Positions 9,482 through 13,465 of a stretch of 13,465 bases of DNA are shown here, in pieces (position 1 is the first letter of the stretch; each line of letters begins with the position of its first letter). Source of the DNA: Monoraphidium neglectum. Taxonomy: Eukaryota; Chlorophyta; Chlorophyceae; Sphaeropleales; Selenastraceae. The translations under genes were made by a program, and so were the position numbers. The notes beneath the pieces were generated by a model that saw only the letters and a list, made by a program, of their open reading frames with translations, was not told the origin of the DNA and searched no databases. The DNA is taken from NCBI RefSeq assembly GCF_000611645.1, contig NW_014012100.1, positions 1 to 13,465 of the forward strand, given 5' to 3'.

Positions 9482-9492
9482 ACCCAGCAGCC

Positions 9493-10727
<1,235 letters not shown>

Positions 10728-10891
10728 GCGCGGCGTGCTGGCGCACGTCGCCATGGCCGCGGCGCGGGCGGTTGCGGCGGCGGCGGGCGGCTTGCGGCGG
10801 TGGCTGCAGGGCGGCCTCGGCGCTCGCCCCGCAGCGCCCGGCCGCGTGCTTGCTGTCGCCGCAGCAGGTGATGTGTGTGTTGCATCTCAGG

Positions 10892-10896
10892 TGTAA
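10892..10896 (+). terminator. Candidate poly(A) signal TGTAA, RPS14 transcript
   Basis: TGTAA occurs 165 bases beyond the RPS14 stop, a distance typical of a short ribosomal-protein 3' untranslated region in green algae. It is the first copy on the plus strand after the gene. Confidence 0.55.
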
Positions 10897-11219
10897 TACA
10901 AGCTGAGCGAGCAGCGAAGAAGCTGAGCGGGCAAGGACTCAAAAGAGCAGCTATGTGGGTGTATTTCAGGAATCTCAGGCCGACGCGTCCGGAGCTGGGG
11001 AGAGAGAGCAGCAGAGCAGCTGGTGTGCTCAAAGCCGCAAGGTGGTGTTGTAGAAGTTTCATCAAGAGTCGAGATGGACACCTTCCACCGCTGACTTATC
11101 CCTTCAGAAGCGGTTGAGTGGTGAAGAGATTTGCTGTCCTGTCTCGTCATCAGGCGTGAAGGGAATCGCTGCAGACAGCCTCTGCATGTGTCCACCTTGA
11201 AAGCAAGAGAGGGGCCTTG

Positions 11220-11224
11220 TTACA
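11220..11224 (-). terminator. Possible poly(A) signal TGTAA for the gene at 12465-13403
   Basis: The plus strand reads TTACA. It is the first copy I find on the minus strand beyond the stop of the gene at 12465, but lies about 1.24 kb away. It may be the true signal with a long 3' untranslated region, or a chance match with a variant signal used nearer the stop. Confidence 0.25.
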
Positions 11225-12464
11225 CACACGGGAGTGCAGAGGGCCGCGCAATGGAGAAGAGCACTGCCCTCTAGTGCACGCGAGAGAGCGCGCGTGCGCG
11301 AGACGGCGGAATCGGCACAATGGCGACAGCCCGGCAGGTCGGGGAAGGGTGGTGGGGGCACACAGACAGCGGCCGCGGCTGCACGGTGTACGCAGCCACG
11401 CAGGGGCCAGCAGGCACCTGCACGGCCCGCATACGCAGCGGCGGGGAGGCGGGCGCACGCCCGGCCCCCCCACCGGCTCGCCGCCTCAGCAAGGGGTGCC
11501 ACGAAAGGTGCGCAACAAAAGCAACGCGCCCGTGCGAGGGCGCCACATCATCAAGTCAACAACGCCTCAGGCCCGCATCGCTGCCACACTGTTGATCGGA
11601 TCATCGCATGGTGTGAGCCGCCCATGGGCGGCCCCCCGCGGTCGTTGGGTGCATCCAGGCAACAATTGATGTCGTGTGATGTCGCAAATTGAGGGGGGCG
11701 CTTGCCGGCGGCTGCCGGCGCGGAGCTGCATGATCAAAGAGGCTGGCGTTGGCAGTGCAGCCGCAGATGCAGCCGCAGGTGCGTGCGCGGGCCGTGTGCG
11801 GAAGGCCGGAGAGCAGCCTGCAGGGCGCTGGCGCGGGCCCGGCGGCGCGCGCGCGGACGTCTGGGGAGGGCGCGGCGGATGCGGATGCGAGCGCGTGCGA
11901 AGGCCGGGGCCCGCGGTGCGTGCGGTGCGGCTTCCGAGCTGACATCAGCAGCAGGCGCAAAAGAAGTGCAGAGGGCAGGGAGGCCAGAAGGGCCGACGTC
12001 AACAACAGACCAGGAAACAAATGGCGAACGAAACGGGCGGCCGACCGCCCAAGCAACCGGCGAGGTTGGCTTGGGCAGCAATGACATGAGGCGTGGGCGC
12101 CGCGGGGGGCGAGGGTGGGGCGGCTGCCCGCCGGGGTCGCCCGAGCCGGGCGCACAGGAAGGGGGCGCGCGCCGGCCAGCTTCCGCGCGCAACCGCCAGC
12201 GCAAGGGAGCAGGGGCCCCACCGGCGGCAGGCGGGCGCGTGGAGGCACGTGGCCCAGCGGCGCGGCGGCTGGCGAAGGCCGCCGCGCCGCCCGAGGCAAG
12301 GGTGAGGCTCTTGGTTGGCTTCATACACATGAGTCAGGGGGCCCGGTCTCGCATCCCACATGTTCGCCGGCGCCCACAACTCATGAACAGGATCCATCAT
12401 CCAACGAGCCCGCCGGATCCGGCCCACATCTGGCCGGATCGGACCAGACCTAACCAGATCCAGA

Positions 12465-13403
12465 TCACAGGCTCATCTCGCTGTCGTCGTCCGAGCTCGC
12501 CGCCAGCGCCGGCCCCAGCCGCGGCCCCAGCTGCCGCCCGCCCCACTCCTCCACCGCCGCGCCGACCGCGCCGACGGCGCCGCCGCCGCCCTTGGCCCTG
12601 CCGAGCGTGGGCTGCTCGCTCTTCTTGCGGCCGGACCAGTCCACGCGCTTGCGGATCGCGGCCTCAAACTTTGTGTAGTTCTCCTCGAAGGACCTGACCG
12701 GGGGCGGGCGGTGGACATCGAGTGAAAACAGTGAGAGGCGGGCGGGGGTGATGCGGTAGCATAGGAGGTGTGCGGGGGAGGGGGGGGCGATTTTGCAGGT
12801 GGGCAGGGGAGTTGGTAGTTTGAGAGCAGCGATCGGCGACGGCGCAGGGCCGGGGCGCGCCCGCGCTCCCGAGGGCGCTGCGCCGCAGGACCTGAGGCGC
12901 CCCGCGCCGCAGCCGCACCTGATGAATGACGACACCGCCTTGTCCATGTTCCCCGCCACGTGCTCCGCAGCCATCGTCATCTCCCGGCCATACTCCCCGC
13001 GCACGACCTGGCCCGCGGGGTGCGCGCGGGCGGACGTAGGGCGCGAGCGGGCGTCGGGCGGAGGGGCGGCGAGGGTTTGGCCGCAGGAAGGCGCGTGCGC
13101 TCTGGCCGGGGCGGACGTGCATGGGCGCACGTCAACGCACACGTGAAAGCATTCAGGCTCACATGTGTATGTGAGGGAATCAAGAGTGTTGCTGCGCGTC
13201 CCATCCCCGCCGCAACACACGCACAGAGACACACACACACACACACACACACACGCGCGCGCGTGCGCCCCGCCTGAACCCCCACCACCCCTTACCTTGT
13301 CCACCACCGTCTCCACGTTCTGCGCGAGCTCCTCCCCGTTGCGGCGGATGAGGTCAGCAATCTCCTTGCCGCGAGCCTCCACCTCCTCGGGCACCAGGCG
13401 CAC
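12465..13403 (-). CDS. Unrecognised helical, charged protein, 3' part (5' end off window)
   Basis: I do not recognise this protein. Exons in transcript order are 13403-13296, 13007-12919 and 12693-12465, with GT-AG junctions in phases 0 and 2, giving 141 codons plus TGA. The first exon is preceded by a TAG acceptor and opens in phase 0 with a Val codon, so earlier exons must lie beyond the window. Its sequence alternates charged and hydrophobic residues (RGKEIADLIRRNGEELAQNV, then VVRGEYGREMTMAAEHVAGN and SFEENYTKFEAAIRKRVDW), which suggests long amphipathic helices or a coiled coil. The C-terminus is a Gly/Ala-rich linker ending in an acidic SSDDDSEMSL tail. No signal peptide or membrane segment is visible. 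Three consistent junctions and restricted composition support a real gene. Function is unknown. Confidence 0.72.
   Translation of the reverse strand: MRLVPEEVEARGKEIADLIRRNGEELAQNVETVVDKVRGGGGSGGAHARACVCVCVCVSLCVCCGGDGTRSNTLDSLTYTCEPECFHVCVDVRPCTSAPARAHAPSCGQTLAAPPPDARSRPTSARAHPAGQVVRGEYGREMTMAAEHVAGNMDKAVSSFIRCGCGAGRLRSCGAAPSGARARPGPAPSPIAALKLPTPLPTCKIAPPSPAHLLCYRITPARLSLFSLDVHRPPPVRSFEENYTKFEAAIRKRVDWSGRKKSEQPTLGRAKGGGGAVGAVGAAVEEWGGRQLGPRLGPALAASSDDDSEMSL
13229..13263. repeat. (AC)13 joined to (GC)n, alternating purine-pyrimidine tract
   Basis: Thirteen AC units (13229-13254) run directly into alternating GC (13255-13263). The tract lies inside intron 13008-13295 of the minus-strand gene, where the transcript reads as a GC then GT repeat beginning about 30 bases after the donor at 13295. 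Confidence 0.93.
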
Positions 13404-13465
13404 CTATTTCGCATTGCGTGGGACGGGCAGGCGAGCGTGGGTTGGCAGGGCGCGGGGAGGGGGAG
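13404..13465 (-). other. 3' part of an intron of the minus-strand gene
   Basis: Read on the minus strand this stretch is pyrimidine rich (CTCCCCCTCCCC at the window edge) and ends in a TAG acceptor directly before the exon at 13403. I see no coding similarity in it. Confidence 0.5.

Larger units (their letters stand above)
8881..9492. promoter_or_regulatory. Shared head-to-head promoter region, TMBIM and RPS14
   Basis: The 612 bases between the two start codons must carry both promoters and both 5' untranslated regions, unless undetected 5' exons exist. The half near TMBIM is GC rich with CTG repeats. The middle (about 9115-9310) is clearly more AT rich than the surrounding sequence, as expected for a promoter core. 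I cannot place transcription starts from sequence alone. Confidence 0.55.
10728..12464. other. Convergent 3' flanks of RPS14 and the gene at 12465; no gene seen
   Basis: This is 1.7 kb between two facing stop codons. The long open frames on both strands (for example 11702-12697 plus and 11601-12299 minus) are Ala, Arg, Gly and Pro rich, overlap one another and show no domain. They fit chance open frames in GC-rich DNA. The part nearest RPS14 is its 3' untranslated region. A short, purine-rich, less GC-rich stretch follows (about 10890-11220). From about 11700 to 12300 the DNA is strongly GC rich. I see no RNA gene or mobile element. Confidence 0.5.

Noticed and set aside
11601..12299. A 232-residue minus-strand open frame
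   Set aside because: Low-complexity Pro/Arg/Ala composition, no motif, and it competes with other frames of similar quality over the same bases.
11702..12697. A 331-residue plus-strand open frame in the RPS14 to minus-gene gap
   Set aside because: It is Arg/Ala/Pro/Gly rich throughout, overlaps equally long frames on the other strand and runs into the last exon of the minus-strand gene. It fits a chance frame in GC-rich DNA.

Overview
This is a piece of a high-GC, intron-rich nuclear genome from a green alga, most likely a chlorophyte and possibly Chlorophyceae. Four lines of evidence point there. The genes are split by many short GT-AG introns (16 complete ones here), and 15 of the 16 donors begin GTG. 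The spliced exons join in phase. Candidate TGTAA poly(A) signals of the Chlamydomonas type lie beyond three of the four genes and, in the right orientation, far beyond the fourth. Trinucleotide, AC and GT microsatellites are common. The lineage is inferred from gene structure and protein content, not from a marker search.

There are four genes in strictly alternating orientation. (1) 287-6008, plus strand: the 3' part of a kinesin-family motor gene, 11 exons and 1050 residues in this window. It carries switch I, switch II and the end of the motor domain, then low-complexity linkers, then a C-terminal region I cannot assign. The P-loop half lies upstream of the window. (2) 7236-8880, minus strand: a complete three-exon Lifeguard/TMBIM (Bax inhibitor-1 superfamily) membrane protein. 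(3) 9493-10727, plus strand: a complete three-exon gene for cytosolic ribosomal protein S14 (uS11), 150 residues. (4) 12465-13403, minus strand: the last three visible exons of an unrecognised, helical, charged protein whose 5' end is off the window.

Genes 1 and 2 are tail to tail across about 1.2 kb, with facing TGTAA signals at 6539-6543 and 6617-6621. Genes 2 and 3 are head to head across 612 bases, which must hold both promoters. Genes 3 and 4 are tail to tail across 1.7 kb with no convincing gene. The four products (a motor, a membrane protein, a ribosomal protein and an unknown) do not suggest a shared pathway. I see no mobile element, CRISPR array, rRNA or tRNA.

I found no clear undescribed system. 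The points most worth checking are the unassigned kinesin C-terminus, a glycine/serine-rich insertion in the microtubule-binding part of the motor, and a splice donor built from a GT microsatellite that overlaps a TGTAA signal and an in-frame stop.
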